Part shown: in pieces, positions 45,626 to 59,568 of the stretch
Layout of the letters: the number at the start of each line of letters is the position of its first letter
How positions within the stretch are numbered: the first letter of the stretch is position 1
Assembly (NCBI RefSeq): GCF_030056735.1
Contig: NZ_JASHKN010000004.1
Location: 153,412-217,411 of the forward strand
DNA length: 64,000 nucleotides
Direction: 5' to 3'
Source: Rhodococcus sp. IEGM 1409
GTDB taxonomy: Bacteria > Actinomycetota > Actinomycetes > Mycobacteriales > Mycobacteriaceae
Made by a program: the position numbers and the translations under genes
Notes under the pieces: model-generated
The model's database searches: none
What the model was told of the DNA's origin: nothing
The model's input: only the letters and a program-made list of their open reading frames with translations

Positions 45626-46549
45626 ATGCGCGTCGTGTTCGCCGGGACACCGGAACCGGCTGTTCCCTCCTTGCGCCGGCTCATCGAGTCGGCCAACCAC
45701 GAAGTGGTCGCTGTCGTCACGCGTCCGGACGCCGTTGCCGGACGAGGCCGAAAAGTCACCCGATCGCCGATCGGATTGCTCGCCGACGAGCACGGCATCC
45801 CGGTGCTGACGCCGACCAAGGCGTCCGATCCCGACTTCGCGGCCGAACTCGCACGGCTCGAACCGGACTGCGCACCCGTCGTCGCCTACGGAAACCTGTT
45901 GCCGCAGAACGTACTCGACATCCCGAAATTCGGTTGGGTCAATTTGCATTTCTCCTTGCTCCCCGCCTGGCGTGGTGCCGCGCCGGTTCAGGCCGCGATC
46001 AGTGCCGGTGACGAGGTGACCGGAGCCAGCGCGTTTCGTTTGGAAGCCGGCATGGATACCGGCCCGGTGTACGGAGTGATGACCGAGCGGATTCGCGACA
46101 CCGATACGGCAGGCGACCTGCTCGGACGTCTCGCGGAAAACGGCGCTGCCCTACTCGAATCGGTACTCGACGGACTCGAGGCCGGAGAGATCAACGCGGT
46201 TCCGCAGTCGGCCGACGGCGTCTCGTACGCCCCCAAGGTGACGGTGGAGGCTGCCCGTGTGAAGTGGGAGTTGCCCGCGCGCACGATCGACCGTCACATC
46301 CGTGCCGTCACCCCCGCGCCCGGCGCGTGGACGATGATCGGTGACCTACGGGTCAAGGTCGGGCCGGTCACCGTCACGGACGAGACCCTGGCAATCGGTG
46401 AGATCTCGGTACGCAAGGATGGTCTGTACATCGGTACCGCGACCACCGCGGTACGACTCGGGCAGATTCAGCCCCCGGGCAAGAAATTGATGTCGGCAGG
46501 GGACTGGGCACGCGGTGCCCGACTCGACGCGGAGGTACGAGCACAGTGA
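45626..46549 (+). CDS. fmt: Methionyl-tRNA formyltransferase
   Basis: A 307-aa enzyme formylating initiator Met-t[22 protein letters not shown] is the N-terminus. The catalytic formyl-transferase block is [20 protein letters not shown] (Asn and His), then the conserved Asp in GMDTGPVYG. The C-terminal OB-like tRNA-binding domain runs from about 210. ATG with GGGAGAG upstream. Overlaps rsmB by 4 bp. Confidence 0.97.
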   Translation: MRVVFAGTPEPAVPSLRRLIESANHEVVAVVTRPDAVAGRGRKVTRSPIGLLADEHGIPVLTPTKASDPDFAAELARLEPDCAPVVAYGNLLPQNVLDIPKFGWVNLHFSLLPAWRGAAPVQAAISAGDEVTGASAFRLEAGMDTGPVYGVMTERIRDTDTAGDLLGRLAENGAALLESVLDGLEAGEINAVPQSADGVSYAPKVTVEAARVKWELPARTIDRHIRAVTPAPGAWTMIGDLRVKVGPVTVTDETLAIGEISVRKDGLYIGTATTAVRLGQIQPPGKKLMSAGDWARGARLDAEVRAQ

Positions 46550-47994
46550 CCGAATCACGACGACCGGCACGACGGACCCAGGGTCCCGGAGCCAAGAACG
46601 CAGCCGGTGGAAAGAACACCAAGCCGAAGCAGGCCAAGCGACCGGATCCGGCCACCGCCGGGCTCGATCAGCCGCGCCTGGCCGCGCGCGACGTACTGCG
46701 CGCGGTCCGTGAACGTGACGCGTACGCCAACCTGGTACTGCCCGGACTGCTTCGCGATCGCAAGCTCGACGCGCGCGACGCCGCGCTGGCAACCGAACTC
46801 GCGTACGGTGCCGCACGCGCCCAAGGTCTGTTGGACGCGGTCATCGCGCACGCAGCGGGTCGGCCGATCGAGGAGATCGACGGAACCCTGCTCGACGTTC
46901 TCCGTCTGGGCTCGTATCAACTGTTACGGACCCGCGTTGCCCCGCACGCCGCTGTTGCCACCTCGGTCGACCTCGTTCGCGCCGAAAACGGTCAGGGCCG
47001 AGCAGGATTCGTCAACGCAGTCCTGCGTCGTGTCTCCGAACGCACTCAGGACGAGTGGGTCGAGCTGCTGGCCCCGAAGGACCCGATCGGCCGACTTGCC
47101 TTCGAGCACGCTCACCCTCTGTGGATCGCGCAGGTGTTTTCGGACTCGCTCGGCGCCGCAGCCGGAGAGCTCGAAGACGTCCTGATCGCCGACGACGCCC
47201 GCCCCGCCGTGCACCTCGTCGCCCGCCCCGGTGAGATCTCCGCCGAGGAGCTCGCGCTGGTGACCGGCGGCGAGATCGGGCCGTACTCGCCGTACGCCGT
47301 GCATCTCGACGGCGGTGACCCCGGACAGCTCGAGGCGGTCCGCCAAGGCTTGGCGGGTGTGCAGGACGAGGGCAGTCAGCTCGTTGCCCGCGCCCTCAGC
47401 ATTGCTCCTCTCGAAGGTGAAGACGCCGGCCGCTGGCTCGACCTCTGCGCAGGTCCAGGAGGTAAGGCGGCGCTTCTCGGCGCTCTTGCCGGTATCGAAG
47501 GCGGACGCCTCGACGCCGTCGAGCCCGTCGAACACCGTGCCGAACTGATCCGCAAGACCACTCGCGAGCTTCCCGTGGACGTACACGTGGCGGACGGCCG
47601 CGAATCGGGACTCGAACCCGGATACGACCGCATCCTCGTCGACGCTCCCTGCACCGGATTGGGCGCCCTGCGTCGGCGCCCGGAAGCTCGTTGGCGTCGC
47701 CAGCCGTCCGATGTTGCGCCGCTCGTGAAGTTGCAGCGCGAATTGCTCGCCGCTGCAATCGAACTGGTACGCCCCGGCGGGGTGGTGCTCTACTCGACGT
47801 GCTCGCCGCACCTGTCGGAAACGCTGGCAGTCGTCGCCGACGCAGTGCGACGTCACGGCGTCGTGGAACTCGACACCAAGGAATTGGTGCCCGGTGTTCC
47901 GGACGTCGGAGACGGGACTTCTGTTCAGCTGTGGCCGCACCGGCACGGCACGGACGCGATGTTCATGGCCGCTTTGCGCAAGCCGCTGGCCTGA
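46546..47994 (+). CDS. rsmB: 16S rRNA (cytosine-967-C5)-methyltransferase RsmB/Fmu
   Basis: A 482-aa protein. A basic N-terminal extension (residues 1-45, [20 protein letters not shown]) is followed by a NusB-like RNA-binding domain (about 47-175) and the Rossmann methyltransferase. The SAM motif is [17 protein letters not shown], the release Cys is in [15 protein letters not shown] and the nucleophile Cys in [11 protein letters not shown]. It is paired with fmt, as in mycobacteria (fmt-fmu). GTG start overlapping fmt. Confidence 0.94.
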   Translation: MTESRRPARRTQGPGAKNAAGGKNTKPKQAKRPDPATAGLDQPRLAARDVLRAVRERDAYANLVLPGLLRDRKLDARDAALATELAYGAARAQGLLDAVIAHAAGRPIEEIDGTLLDVLRLGSYQLLRTRVAPHAAVATSVDLVRAENGQGRAGFVNAVLRRVSERTQDEWVELLAPKDPIGRLAFEHAHPLWIAQVFSDSLGAAAGELEDVLIADDARPAVHLVARPGEISAEELALVTGGEIGPYSPYAVHLDGGDPGQLEAVRQGLAGVQDEGSQLVARALSIAPLEGEDAGRWLDLCAGPGGKAALLGALAGIEGGRLDAVEPVEHRAELIRKTTRELPVDVHVADGRESGLEPGYDRILVDAPCTGLGALRRRPEARWRRQPSDVAPLVKLQRELLAAAIELVRPGGVVLYSTCSPHLSETLAVVADAVRRHGVVELDTKELVPGVPDVGDGTSVQLWPHRHGTDAMFMAALRKPLA

Positions 47995-48022
47995 TCGGAT
48001 GACTTCTGGGCATCGGTAGTCG

Positions 48023-48028
48023 TATGGT
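48023..48028 (+). promoter_or_regulatory. -10 element (TATGGT) for the leaderless YjbR gene
   Basis: TATGGT, then 6 nt (GCCTAC), then ATG at 48035. No ribosome-binding site is present. Confidence 0.55.
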
Positions 48029-48034
48029 GCCTAC

Positions 48035-48382
48035 ATGGTTACGTGGGAACAGGTTGTAGTACTGGGTTCGGCTCTTCCCTCCGTGGAGGAGTCGACCTCG
48101 TACAACACCCCGGCACTCAAGGTGGCAGGCAAGACTTTTGCGCGACTCCGCACCGAAGCGGAGGGCGCTTTGGTTTTGATGTGCGGTCTGGACGAGAAGG
48201 AAGCGCTGCTCGCCAGTGGCGAGGCGCCCTTCTTCACCACCGATCACTATCACGGTCACGGCTCCATCCTCGTGCACCTCGAACTGATCGACGAGGTGCA
48301 ATTGGCGGAGATGCTCGAAGATGCGTGGCGAATCAAGGCTCCGGCCAAGGTGCGCAAGCTTCGCAGTGTCGTGAAGAACTGA
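48035..48382 (+). CDS. MmcQ/YjbR family DNA-binding-like protein
   Basis: A 115-aa protein with the CyaY/YjbR fold pattern: LGSALPSVEESTSYNTPALK at the start, then TFARLRTEAEGALVLMCGLDEKEALL and FFTTDHYHGHGSILVHLEL. The end AWRIKAPAKVRKL is typical of this family. A double-wing DNA-binding motif was proposed for E. coli YjbR but no function is established. It has its own promoter (TATGGT 6 nt before ATG) between rsmB and rpe. Confidence 0.83.
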   Translation: MVTWEQVVVLGSALPSVEESTSYNTPALKVAGKTFARLRTEAEGALVLMCGLDEKEALLASGEAPFFTTDHYHGHGSILVHLELIDEVQLAEMLEDAWRIKAPAKVRKLRSVVKN

Positions 48383-48454
48383 TCGGTGTGCGCCTGTCCA
48401 ACGGTGCGGCCGTTCCCTACTGACGTGCATGCACGGTCGGCAATGAAGCACAGC

Positions 48455-48460
48455 TAAACT
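48455..48460 (+). promoter_or_regulatory. -10 element (TAAACT) for leaderless rpe
   Basis: TAAACT, then 7 nt (CGGCATC), then GTG at 48468. There is no Shine-Dalgarno sequence in the interval. Confidence 0.5.
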
Positions 48461-48467
48461 CGGCATC

Positions 48468-49151
48468 GTGGCTTCCCCGATGATTGCACCGTCCATTCTG
48501 TCCGCAGATTTTGCTCGACTCGCCGATGAAGCGACTGCCGTGTCCGGCTCCGACTGGCTTCACGTCGACGTGATGGACGCGCATTTTGTTCCCAATCTCA
48601 CGCTGGGTCTGCCGGTCGTCGAGAGTCTGCTGAAGGCGACGGATATTCCGCTCGACTGCCACCTCATGATCGAGAACCCGGAGCGCTGGGCACCGCCGTA
48701 TGCCGAGGCCGGCGCGTACAACGTCACGTTCCACGCCGAGGCCACCGACGACCCGCGTTCGGTTGCCCGCGATATTCGTGCCGCCGGTGCCAAGGCCGGG
48801 CTGAGCGTCAAGCCGGGAACCCCGATCGACGATTACCTCGAAATTCTCAAGGACTTCGACACCCTCTTGATCATGAGCGTCGAACCCGGATTCGGCGGCC
48901 AGTCCTTCATGCCGCAGGTGCTCGACAAGGCACGCGCAATTCGCAAGCTCGTCGATTCGGGTGAGCTGACGCTGCTCGTCGAAATCGACGGCGGCATCAA
49001 CGCTTCCACGATCGAGCAGGCCGCGGAGGCCGGGATCGACTGCTTCGTTGCCGGTTCGGCTGTGTACGGAGCGAGTGATCCCGGTGAGGCGGTGCGCAAG
49101 CTCCGCGCGCAGGCTGCCTCGGCGTCGCCGCACCTGACGCTGTCGGTCTGA
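48468..49151 (+). CDS. rpe: Ribulose-phosphate 3-epimerase
   Basis: A 227-aa TIM-barrel metalloenzyme of the pentose phosphate pathway, supplying ribulose 5-phosphate for the downstream riboflavin genes. Signatures are [34 protein letters not shown] (metal Asp/His), [14 protein letters not shown] and [12 protein letters not shown] (phosphate and catalytic Asp). GTG start behind a -10 hexamer. It precedes ribD by 8 bp, so the rib genes may be co-transcribed with it. Confidence 0.97.
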   Translation: MASPMIAPSILSADFARLADEATAVSGSDWLHVDVMDAHFVPNLTLGLPVVESLLKATDIPLDCHLMIENPERWAPPYAEAGAYNVTFHAEATDDPRSVARDIRAAGAKAGLSVKPGTPIDDYLEILKDFDTLLIMSVEPGFGGQSFMPQVLDKARAIRKLVDSGELTLLVEIDGGINASTIEQAAEAGIDCFVAGSAVYGASDPGEAVRKLRAQAASASPHLTLSV

Positions 49152-49159
49152 GCCGCTCG

Positions 49160-50212
49160 ATGGCAAAGGGTGGACAGGCATCGACGGCTGATCTCGACGC
49201 CGCGATGCAGATTGCGCTGGCCGCAGCTGATTCCGCGCGCGGATTCACCAGCCCCAACCCGCCCGTCGGTGCGGTCATCCTGGCGGCCGACGGCACCATC
49301 GCGGGCGTCGGTATGACGCAACCGCCCGGCGGACCGCACGCGGAGGTCGTCGCGCTCGACGAGGCCGGCGATGCAGCGCGTGGCGGTACCGCAGTGGTGA
49401 CACTGGAACCGTGCAATCACCAGGGACGAACCGGCCCCTGCACACAGGCGTTGATCGACGCCGGAGTCTCGGCGGTTGTCTACGCAGTCGGTGATCCCAA
49501 TCCGGAAGCCTCCGGCGGCGCAGCGACGCTCATGCGAGCCGGCATCAGCGTGACGGCCGGACTGCGAGCACCCGAGGTGGAAGCTGGTCCTCTGCGATCC
49601 TGGCTGCACAAACAGCGCACCGGTCGCCCGCACATCACGTGGAAGTATGCAGCCAGTCTGGACGGACGCAGCGCCGCCGAGGACGGAACGAGTCAGTGGA
49701 TCACCGGGCCGCAGGCGAGAGCGCGCGTGCATGCGCAGCGGGCACAGATCGATGCAATTGTGGTCGGCACCGGCACCGTGTTCGCCGACGATCCGTGGCT
49801 GACGGCGCGTCAGCCCACGGGTGAGCTCGCGGGGCACCAGCCCGTGCGCGTCGTCGTCGGAAAGCGCGAAATACCTTCGACTGCAAGCGTTCTCGATGAC
49901 ACCGCACCGACTCTGGTGCTCAATACCGACAACATCGATGAAGTAATCGAGGCGTTGGGGGAGTACACAGACGTACTGCTCGAGGGTGGTCCCCGTCTGG
50001 CCGGAGCATTCCTCGCCGCCGGATATGTCGACGTCATCGAGGCGTACATCGCGCCGATACTGCTCGGCGCGGGCGCTTCCGCGCTGGTCGATGCCGGAGT
50101 GCACACCATTACCGACGCCCACCGATTCCGTTTGGAGTCCGCGGTAACGATCGGCCCCGATATTTTGTTGAGTCTGGTTCCGGAGAGTTCTGCTCCGGGG
50201 AACGAGGAGTAG
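49160..50212 (+). CDS. ribD: Bifunctional riboflavin biosynthesis deaminase/reductase RibD
   Basis: A 350-aa enzyme performing the second and third steps of riboflavin synthesis. The deaminase domain (1-145) has the zinc site PPGGPHAEVVAL and TLEPCNHQGRTGPCTQAL. The reductase domain (about 150-350) has KYAASLDGRSAAEDGTSQWI and the NADPH-binding LLEGGPRLAGAFL. ATG start. It is followed 5 bp later by ribE. Called ribG in mycobacteria. Confidence 0.96.
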   Translation: MAKGGQASTADLDAAMQIALAAADSARGFTSPNPPVGAVILAADGTIAGVGMTQPPGGPHAEVVALDEAGDAARGGTAVVTLEPCNHQGRTGPCTQALIDAGVSAVVYAVGDPNPEASGGAATLMRAGISVTAGLRAPEVEAGPLRSWLHKQRTGRPHITWKYAASLDGRSAAEDGTSQWITGPQARARVHAQRAQIDAIVVGTGTVFADDPWLTARQPTGELAGHQPVRVVVGKREIPSTASVLDDTAPTLVLNTDNIDEVIEALGEYTDVLLEGGPRLAGAFLAAGYVDVIEAYIAPILLGAGASALVDAGVHTITDAHRFRLESAVTIGPDILLSLVPESSAPGNEE

Positions 50213-50217
50213 GGCGC

Positions 50218-50826
50218 GTGTTCACAGGAATTGTGGAAGAACTCGGCGAAATTGTCGCCAAGGAAGAACTGGTCGATGCTGCACGGTTCACGGTGCGCGG
50301 GCCACTGGTGACCTCCGACGCCGGTCACGGTGATTCGATCGCGGTCAACGGTGTGTGCCTGACGGTCGTCGACGTGCTTGCAGACGGTTCGTTCACCGCA
50401 GACGTCATGCAGGAAACGCTGAACCGCTCGAGCCTGGCGAAGCTGGACGTCGGCTCTCGCGTCAACCTCGAGCGTGCCGCCGCGCTGAACAGCCGACTCG
50501 GCGGCCACCTGGTTCAAGGGCACGTCGACGGAACGGGCCATGTCATCTCCCGCTCGCCTTCCGAGAACTGGGAGGTAGTGCGGATTGCACTGCCGGACTC
50601 CATTTCCCGTTACGTCGTGGAGAAGGGGTCGATCACCGTCGACGGTGTCTCGCTGACGGTCTCCGCGCTGGGCGGCGACCGTGGGTTCGAGTATTTCGAG
50701 ATCTCGCTGATCCCCACGACGTTGGAGTTGACGACGCTCGGTACCGCGGTGGTCGGTACTCCGGTGAACCTCGAGGTGGACGTGATCGCGAAGTACGTCG
50801 AGCGGCTTCACTCTGCCGGTCGGTAG
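50218..50826 (+). CDS. ribE: Riboflavin synthase alpha subunit
   Basis: A 202-aa enzyme dismuting two lumazines to riboflavin. Two lumazine-binding repeats are visible: MFTGIVEELGEI with DSIAVNGVCLTVVD in the first half, and GHLVQGHVDGTGHVIS with GSITVDGVSLTVSA in the second. The C-terminal helix AKYVERL completes the trimer contact. GTG start. A short hairpin follows at 50868-50890. Confidence 0.96.
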   Translation: MFTGIVEELGEIVAKEELVDAARFTVRGPLVTSDAGHGDSIAVNGVCLTVVDVLADGSFTADVMQETLNRSSLAKLDVGSRVNLERAAALNSRLGGHLVQGHVDGTGHVISRSPSENWEVVRIALPDSISRYVVEKGSITVDGVSLTVSALGGDRGFEYFEISLIPTTLELTTLGTAVVGTPVNLEVDVIAKYVERLHSAGR

Positions 50827-50867
50827 GACCAGGCTGATCGGACCCGTCCGATTGGTCGTAGGGTTGT

Positions 50868-50890
50868 GAGTGCATCCGTCGGATGCACTC
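50868..50890 (+). terminator. Hairpin between ribE and ribBA
   Basis: Ten-bp perfect stem, GAGTGCATCC (50868-50877) and GGATGCACTC (50881-50890), around GTC; it is followed by GTTGTATT, a weak T-run. It may partly terminate transcription between ribE and ribBA, or cap the ribBA leader. It does not resemble an FMN riboswitch. Confidence 0.5.
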
Positions 50891-50936
50891 GTTGTATTCG
50901 ATGATGTGAAAAGTCAAGACTTTGGAGTGCGAGCAC

Positions 50937-53175
<2,239 letters not shown>

Positions 53176-53237
53176 CGTCTTCCGGCCGGTTCGGTACCCG
53201 CATCCTGCGCGTTTCCGAGTCGGTCGGTGGCGGCGAC

Positions 53238-53243
53238 TAACCT
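53238..53243 (+). promoter_or_regulatory. -10 element (TAACCT) for leaderless uvrC
   Basis: TAACCT, then 6 nt (GAAACC), then GTG at 53250. No Shine-Dalgarno sequence precedes the start. Confidence 0.55.
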
Positions 53244-53249
53244 GAAACC

Positions 53250-55442
53250 GTGCCGGATCCCTCGACTTACCGCCCCGCTACCGGAACCATTCCGGCCGCG
53301 CCGGGCGTCTACAAATTTCGCGATCCGCATGGTCGGGTCATTTACGTCGGTAAGGCGAAAAGCCTCCGTTCACGTTTGAACTCGTACTTCGCGGACGTCA
53401 CGACACTTCATCCCCGTACGCGGCAGATGGTGACCACCGCCGGCAGCGTCGAGTGGACGGTCGTCAGCACCGAAGTCGAAGCGCTTCAGCTCGAGTACAA
53501 CTGGATCAAGGAATTCGATCCGCGGTTCAACGTGCGGTACCGCGACGACAAGACGTATCCGGTTCTTGCTGTGACGCTCAACGAAGAGTTCCCTCGGTTG
53601 TTCGTCTACCGCGGTCCGCGGCGCAAGGGCGTCCGCTACTTCGGTCCCTACTCTCATGCCTGGGCGATCCGCGAAACTCTCGATCTGCTGCTACGAGTGT
53701 TTCCCGCACGAACGTGTTCGTCCGGAGTCTTCAAACGGCACAACCAGATCGGTCGTCCTTGCCTTCTCGGCTACATCGACAAGTGCTCGGCGCCCTGCGT
53801 CGGCCGCGTCAGTGCCATGGAGCATCGACAGATCGTCGAAGATTTCTGCGACTTCCTCGCCGGCCGCACCGACAAGCTGGTCAAAGACCTGGAAAAGCGC
53901 ATGCAGCAGGCTTCCGAGGACCTCGACTTCGAGACCGCAGCTCGTCTGCGTGACGACATCGGAGCCTTGCGGAAGGCACTCGAAAAGCAGGCAGTGGTGC
54001 TCGGTGACGGCACAGACGCCGATCTCGTCGCCTTTGCCACCGATGATCTCGAGGCCGCCGTTCAGGTGTTCCACGTGCGCGGTGGACGCGTGCGCGGTCA
54101 GCGTGGATGGGTCGTGGAGAAGGCAGGCGACGCCATCGACTGGGCTGCGCTCGATGCCGAGTCTGACCTGCCGATTCTGGTCGAACAGTTCCTCACGCAG
54201 TTCTATGGTGAGCAGGCGGCCCTCGACCCTGGAGCGGGCTCCGGGGCCGCGATCAGCGCCGTTCCCAAGGAAGTTCTCGTACCGGTTCTGCCGGCAAACG
54301 CGACCGAGATCCAGGCGTGGTTGAGCGAGCTTCGGGGATCGCAAGTGCAACTGCGGGTTCCGCAACGCGGCGACAAGAAGGACCTCGCCGAAACAGTCCA
54401 GCGAAACGCGAAAGAGGCTCTGGCGCAGCACAAGCTCAAGCGCGCCGGGGATTTCACTTCACGATCTGCAGCGCTGCAGGGCATCCAGGAAGCGCTGGAC
54501 TTGGATTCGGCTCCGCTACGAATCGAATGCATCGACATCAGCCACGTCCAGGGAACCGACGTCGTGGCGTCACTGGTCGTGTTCGAGGACGGGCTCCCGC
54601 GCAAGTCGGACTACCGGCACTACGCGATCAAGGAAGCTGCCGGCGACGGCCATTCCGACGACGTGGCGAGTATCGCCGAGATCACTCGCAGGCGGTTCCT
54701 GCGCCACAACCGCGACCTGGGCGTTCTAGCGGCTTCGGCGTCGACCATGGACGCGGACGGCGGGGATCTCGCTCCCGAAGCGGCGATCGACCCGGCCACC
54801 GGTCGGCCTCGGCGCTTCGCCTATCCACCCAATCTGTTCGTCGTGGACGGCGGCGCCCCTCAGGTCACGGCGGCAGCTGCTGTCCTCGACGAGCTGGGGG
54901 TGACCGACGTCGCGGTGGTCGGGTTGGCCAAGCGACTCGAAGAGGTATGGGTACCGGGGGAAGAAGATCCGGTGATCCTTCCCCGAACGAGCGAGTCGTT
55001 GTACCTACTGCAGCGCATCCGCGACGAAGCTCACCGCTTCGCGATCACGTTCCATCGCAGCAAGCGCTCGAGGCGAATGACGGCTTCGGCGCTGGACTCG
55101 GTCAAGGGGCTCGGTGAAACCCGTCGTACCGCTCTGGTGGCTCACTTCGGTTCCGTGGCGAAGCTGAAAACGGCAACGGTCGAGGAGATCATGCAGGTTC
55201 CTGGTATCGGTGAGACCACCGCCACAGCAGTTCTGACCGCACTGGGAACGGATTCGGCTGCGGCCGATGCGGGTGCTGAAGCTCGCGCGCTGCCCGCCGC
55301 GGTAGGGGATGATGAGCTGGACACGGAATCCGAATCGTCTGTTACGTCTGCTGACGCGCCCAGCGCTGAATCCGGTAGCGGTGACGAGGCCTCCGAGTCG
55401 AGAGAATTGTCCATGCCGACGACGGGGCCGAGTGCACAGTGA
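53250..55442 (+). CDS. uvrC: Excinuclease ABC subunit C
   Basis: A 730-aa nucleotide-excision-repair nuclease. The N-terminal GIY-YIG domain cuts 3' ([20 protein letters not shown], about 14-33), a Cys cluster lies in [20 protein letters not shown], and a UVR segment for UvrB binding is near residue 215. The RNase H-like domain cuts 5' ([31 protein letters not shown]). Helix-hairpin-helix motifs follow ([18 protein letters not shown]). The last ~60 residues are an extra acidic, Ser/Glu-rich tail. It starts the uvrC-rapZ-yvcK-whiA operon. Confidence 0.97.
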   Translation: MPDPSTYRPATGTIPAAPGVYKFRDPHGRVIYVGKAKSLRSRLNSYFADVTTLHPRTRQMVTTAGSVEWTVVSTEVEALQLEYNWIKEFDPRFNVRYRDDKTYPVLAVTLNEEFPRLFVYRGPRRKGVRYFGPYSHAWAIRETLDLLLRVFPARTCSSGVFKRHNQIGRPCLLGYIDKCSAPCVGRVSAMEHRQIVEDFCDFLAGRTDKLVKDLEKRMQQASEDLDFETAARLRDDIGALRKALEKQAVVLGDGTDADLVAFATDDLEAAVQVFHVRGGRVRGQRGWVVEKAGDAIDWAALDAESDLPILVEQFLTQFYGEQAALDPGAGSGAAISAVPKEVLVPVLPANATEIQAWLSELRGSQVQLRVPQRGDKKDLAETVQRNAKEALAQHKLKRAGDFTSRSAALQGIQEALDLDSAPLRIECIDISHVQGTDVVASLVVFEDGLPRKSDYRHYAIKEAAGDGHSDDVASIAEITRRRFLRHNRDLGVLAASASTMDADGGDLAPEAAIDPATGRPRRFAYPPNLFVVDGGAPQVTAAAAVLDELGVTDVAVVGLAKRLEEVWVPGEEDPVILPRTSESLYLLQRIRDEAHRFAITFHRSKRSRRMTASALDSVKGLGETRRTALVAHFGSVAKLKTATVEEIMQVPGIGETTATAVLTALGTDSAAADAGAEARALPAAVGDDELDTESESSVTSADAPSAESGSGDEASESRELSMPTTGPSAQ

Positions 55443-56338
55443 CTACCGACAGCGCCAAAGACAGTCGAACGATGGATTTCCTGCTGGTGACGGGATTGTC
55501 CGGAGCAGGTTTGAGTACCGCGGCCAAGGTGCTCGAAGACCTCGGCTGGTATGTCGCGGACAATTTGCCACCTGAGCTGATTTCCCGGATGGTCGGTCTG
55601 AGCTTGACCTCCGATCCGCCGGTCGATCGTCTTGCCGTCGTGATCGACGTGCGGAGTCGACTCTTCACCGGCGACCTCGGTTGGGTCCTCACCGAACTCG
55701 AGGCGGAACCGATCCATACCCGGGTGCTCTACCTCGAAGCATCGGACGACGTGTTGATCCGGCGGTTCGAGCAGGTGCGCCGCAGCCATCCCTTGCAGAA
55801 CGACGGCATCGACGGCACGTTGTCCGAAGGGATCGCAGCCGAGCGTCGGCAGTTGGCAGTGGTGAAGGCGGCCGCCGATCTGGTCATCGACACGTCGGCG
55901 TTGAAGGCTCATCAGCTGCGTCAGAAGATCGAAACGGCGTTCGGGAACGATGCCAACCGCACGATGAAGGTGACGGTTCAGTCGTTCGGATTCAAGTACG
56001 GCCTGCCGATGGATGCCGATCTCGTCTGTGACGTTCGATTCCTGCCCAATCCCCACTGGATCCCCGAACTTCGTCCGCACACCGGTCAAGACGCCGACGT
56101 CCGCGACTACGTGTTGTCCCGAGAGGGTGCCGAAGACTATCTCGACACCTACCGTCATCTGGTGGATTTGACGATCGCCGGATATCGACGAGAAGGAAAG
56201 CGCTACATGACAATTGCGGTCGGGTGCACCGGCGGTAAGCACCGCAGCGTCGCCATGTCCGAAGCTCTCGCGAGGCGTTTGGGTTCCGAGGAAGACATCT
56301 CGGTCAGCATCGTGCACAGGGATCTGGGGCGCGAATGA
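55439..56338 (+). CDS. rapZ: RapZ/YvcJ family nucleotide-binding protein (RNase adaptor-like)
   Basis: A 299-aa P-loop protein. The N-terminal motif reads GLSGAGLST (19-27), with Leu where many homologues have Lys or Arg. [41 protein letters not shown] and ESFGFKYG-like [20 protein letters not shown] are family blocks. The C-terminal domain [14 protein letters not shown] binds small metabolites or RNA in E. coli RapZ. GTG start overlapping uvrC by 4 bp. Role in actinobacteria unknown. Confidence 0.9.
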   Translation: MTTDSAKDSRTMDFLLVTGLSGAGLSTAAKVLEDLGWYVADNLPPELISRMVGLSLTSDPPVDRLAVVIDVRSRLFTGDLGWVLTELEAEPIHTRVLYLEASDDVLIRRFEQVRRSHPLQNDGIDGTLSEGIAAERRQLAVVKAAADLVIDTSALKAHQLRQKIETAFGNDANRTMKVTVQSFGFKYGLPMDADLVCDVRFLPNPHWIPELRPHTGQDADVRDYVLSREGAEDYLDTYRHLVDLTIAGYRREGKRYMTIAVGCTGGKHRSVAMSEALARRLGSEEDISVSIVHRDLGRE

Positions 56339-57399
56339 GTGAACCGACACAGCGCTCGCAGGAAGCACTCGAGCGGCCGGCCATCGTCGCTCTGGGCGGC
56401 GGGCACGGATTGTTCGCCACCCTCCAAGCCGTCAGACGTCTGACGGTCGACGTCACCGCGGTGGTCACGGTCGCCGACGACGGTGGATCCTCGGGCCGGC
56501 TGCGCGCCGAACTAGGCGTCATCCCGCCCGGTGACCTCCGGATGGCGCTCGCGGCTCTGGCATCGGACGAACCCGAGATAGTCGACTGGACTCGGACCAT
56601 TCAGCATCGCTTCGGCGGTGTCGGCGCACTCGCCGGGCACTCGGTGGGCAATCTCATCCTGGCCGGGCTCACCGAGGTACTCGGCGATCCAGTCGTCGCG
56701 CTCGACGAGATGGCGCGACTGCTGCGAATCCGTGGCCGTGTGTTGCCGATGTCGCCGATCGCGCTCGAGATCGAAGCTGACGTTCAAGGACTCGAAGAGG
56801 ACCCCCGCGTCAGCCGCTGCATTCGTGGACAGGTCGCCGTCGCGACGACGCCGGGCAAGGTCCGGCGCGTGAGACTGCTCCCGTCCAATCCTCCCGCGTG
56901 CCCCGACGCGGTGACCGCGATCGATCGTGCCGATCTCGTGGTCCTCGGCCCGGGTTCGTGGTTCTCGAGCGTGATCCCGCACGTACTGGTACCCGAGCTC
57001 GTCGAATCACTCTCGTCGACGAAGGCTCGAAAAGTGCTGGTGCTCAATCTCGCACCCGAGCCGGGGGAGACCGCCGGATTCTCCGCAGAGCGTCACCTGC
57101 ACGTACTCTCCCAACACGTCCCCGATTTCCGAGTCGACTACGTCGTGGTCGACTCGGCGTCGGTACCTGCCGGGCGTGAACGTGAACATCTGCAGCGTGC
57201 GGCGGATCAATTTTCGGCCGAAGTGAGGTACGCGGATGTCGCGGACACCTCACCGGGCGCAGCGCACGTACACGATCCGGCAAAACTGGCCGACGTGTTG
57301 GCCGAACTGTCGAGCAGTGCGGCAGTAGGGGATTCGACACAACCTTCACGGCAAGAACAGCATTCCGAAGAACAGAGGGAGAACGCTTCGTGGCAATGA
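56335..57399 (+). CDS. YvcK/CuvA gluconeogenesis-factor-like protein (UDP-sugar binding)
   Basis: A 354-aa protein of the CofD-like fold. The N-terminal block is [20 protein letters not shown], then [18 protein letters not shown] and [30 protein letters not shown] and [20 protein letters not shown] follow. YvcK homologues bind UDP-GlcNAc and, in mycobacteria (CuvA), affect cell shape and nutrient use. The C-terminal ~25 residues are Gln/Ser/Glu-rich. Overlaps rapZ by 4 bp and whiA by 10 bp. Confidence 0.93.
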   Translation: MSEPTQRSQEALERPAIVALGGGHGLFATLQAVRRLTVDVTAVVTVADDGGSSGRLRAELGVIPPGDLRMALAALASDEPEIVDWTRTIQHRFGGVGALAGHSVGNLILAGLTEVLGDPVVALDEMARLLRIRGRVLPMSPIALEIEADVQGLEEDPRVSRCIRGQVAVATTPGKVRRVRLLPSNPPACPDAVTAIDRADLVVLGPGSWFSSVIPHVLVPELVESLSSTKARKVLVLNLAPEPGETAGFSAERHLHVLSQHVPDFRVDYVVVDSASVPAGREREHLQRAADQFSAEVRYADVADTSPGAAHVHDPAKLADVLAELSSSAAVGDSTQPSRQEQHSEEQRENASWQ

Positions 57400-58373
57400 C
57401 AGCGGAGGTCAAGGACGAACTGAGCCGGTTAGTGGTGACTCAGGTCAGCTGCCGCAAGGCAGAGGTCTCCGCGTTGCTGCGCTTTGCCGGTGGGCTCCAC
57501 ATAGTCGGCGGCCGGGTGGTCGTCGAAGCGGAGGTCGATCTGGGTTCCACGGCGCGACGTCTGCGCCGGGAGATATTCGACCTGTTCACCTACAGTGCCG
57601 ATGTTCACGTACTCAGTGCCGGCGGACTTCGTAAGTCCGCGCGCTACATCGTGCGCGTGGCGAAGGAAGGTGAGGCGCTCGCCCGCCAGACGGGACTACT
57701 CGATCTTCGCGGCCGCCCGGTTCGCGGCTTGCCTGCGCAGGTGGTCGGGGGAAGTGTCGGCGACGCCGAAGCAGCTTGGCGCGGAGCGTTCCTCGCGCAC
57801 GGTTCCCTGACCGAACCCGGCCGTTCGTCGGCGCTCGAAGTCAGCTGCCCGGGCCCGGAAGCCGCACTGGCATTGGTCGGAGCTGCGCGGCGTCTCGGGA
57901 TCTCGGCGAAGGCACGTGAGGTGCGCGGAACGGATCGTGTGGTGATCCGCGACGGCGAGGCCATCGGCGATCTCCTGACCCGAATGGGAGCCCAGGACAC
58001 GCGTCTGGTGTGGGAGGAGCGACGGATGCGACGTGAGGTCCGCGCCACCGCCAATCGTCTCGCCAATTTCGACGACGCAAACCTGCGACGCTCGGCTCGC
58101 GCTGCCGTCGCCGCTGCTGCACGCGTCGAGCGTGCATTGGAGATCCTCGGCGAGGACGTGCCCGACCACCTCGCGGCGGCGGGCGCACTGCGCGTCGAGC
58201 ATCGGCAGGCGTCCCTCGAAGAACTAGGCCAGTTGGCGGACCCGCCGATGACCAAGGACGCCGTTGCCGGACGTATCCGTCGCCTGCTGTCCATGGCTGA
58301 TCGCAAGGCAAAGGAAACGGGCATACCCGACACCGAATCCGCAGTGAATGCGGAGCTACTCGAAGAGGGATGA
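57390..58373 (+). CDS. whiA: WhiA, sporulation/cell-division regulator
   Basis: A 327-aa protein conserved in Gram-positives. The N-terminal ~200 residues form a degenerate LAGLIDADG-homing-endonuclease-like domain ([20 protein letters not shown] ... [20 protein letters not shown]) without catalytic acids. The C-terminal helix-turn-helix has [20 protein letters not shown] and [10 protein letters not shown]. It starts inside the 3' end of yvcK at GTG 57390 ([11 protein letters not shown]); ATG 57396 is an alternative. WhiA controls division genes with WhiB in Streptomyces; the role in rhodococci is inferred. Confidence 0.96.
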   Translation: MAMTAEVKDELSRLVVTQVSCRKAEVSALLRFAGGLHIVGGRVVVEAEVDLGSTARRLRREIFDLFTYSADVHVLSAGGLRKSARYIVRVAKEGEALARQTGLLDLRGRPVRGLPAQVVGGSVGDAEAAWRGAFLAHGSLTEPGRSSALEVSCPGPEAALALVGAARRLGISAKAREVRGTDRVVIRDGEAIGDLLTRMGAQDTRLVWEERRMRREVRATANRLANFDDANLRRSARAAVAAAARVERALEILGEDVPDHLAAAGALRVEHRQASLEELGQLADPPMTKDAVAGRIRRLLSMADRKAKETGIPDTESAVNAELLEEG

Positions 58374-58429
58374 CCTGCCCTCCGTCAGGGTGGGCTGCGC
58401 ACGTTCGGGCCACGCGCATTAGGGTATGA

Positions 58430-59551
<1,122 letters not shown>

Positions 59552-59568
59552 GCGGAGTTTCGATAACA

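Noticed and set aside
50827-50936. FMN riboswitch before ribBA
   Set aside because: The gap is only 110 bp, with one simple hairpin, and lacks the conserved FMN-element segments.
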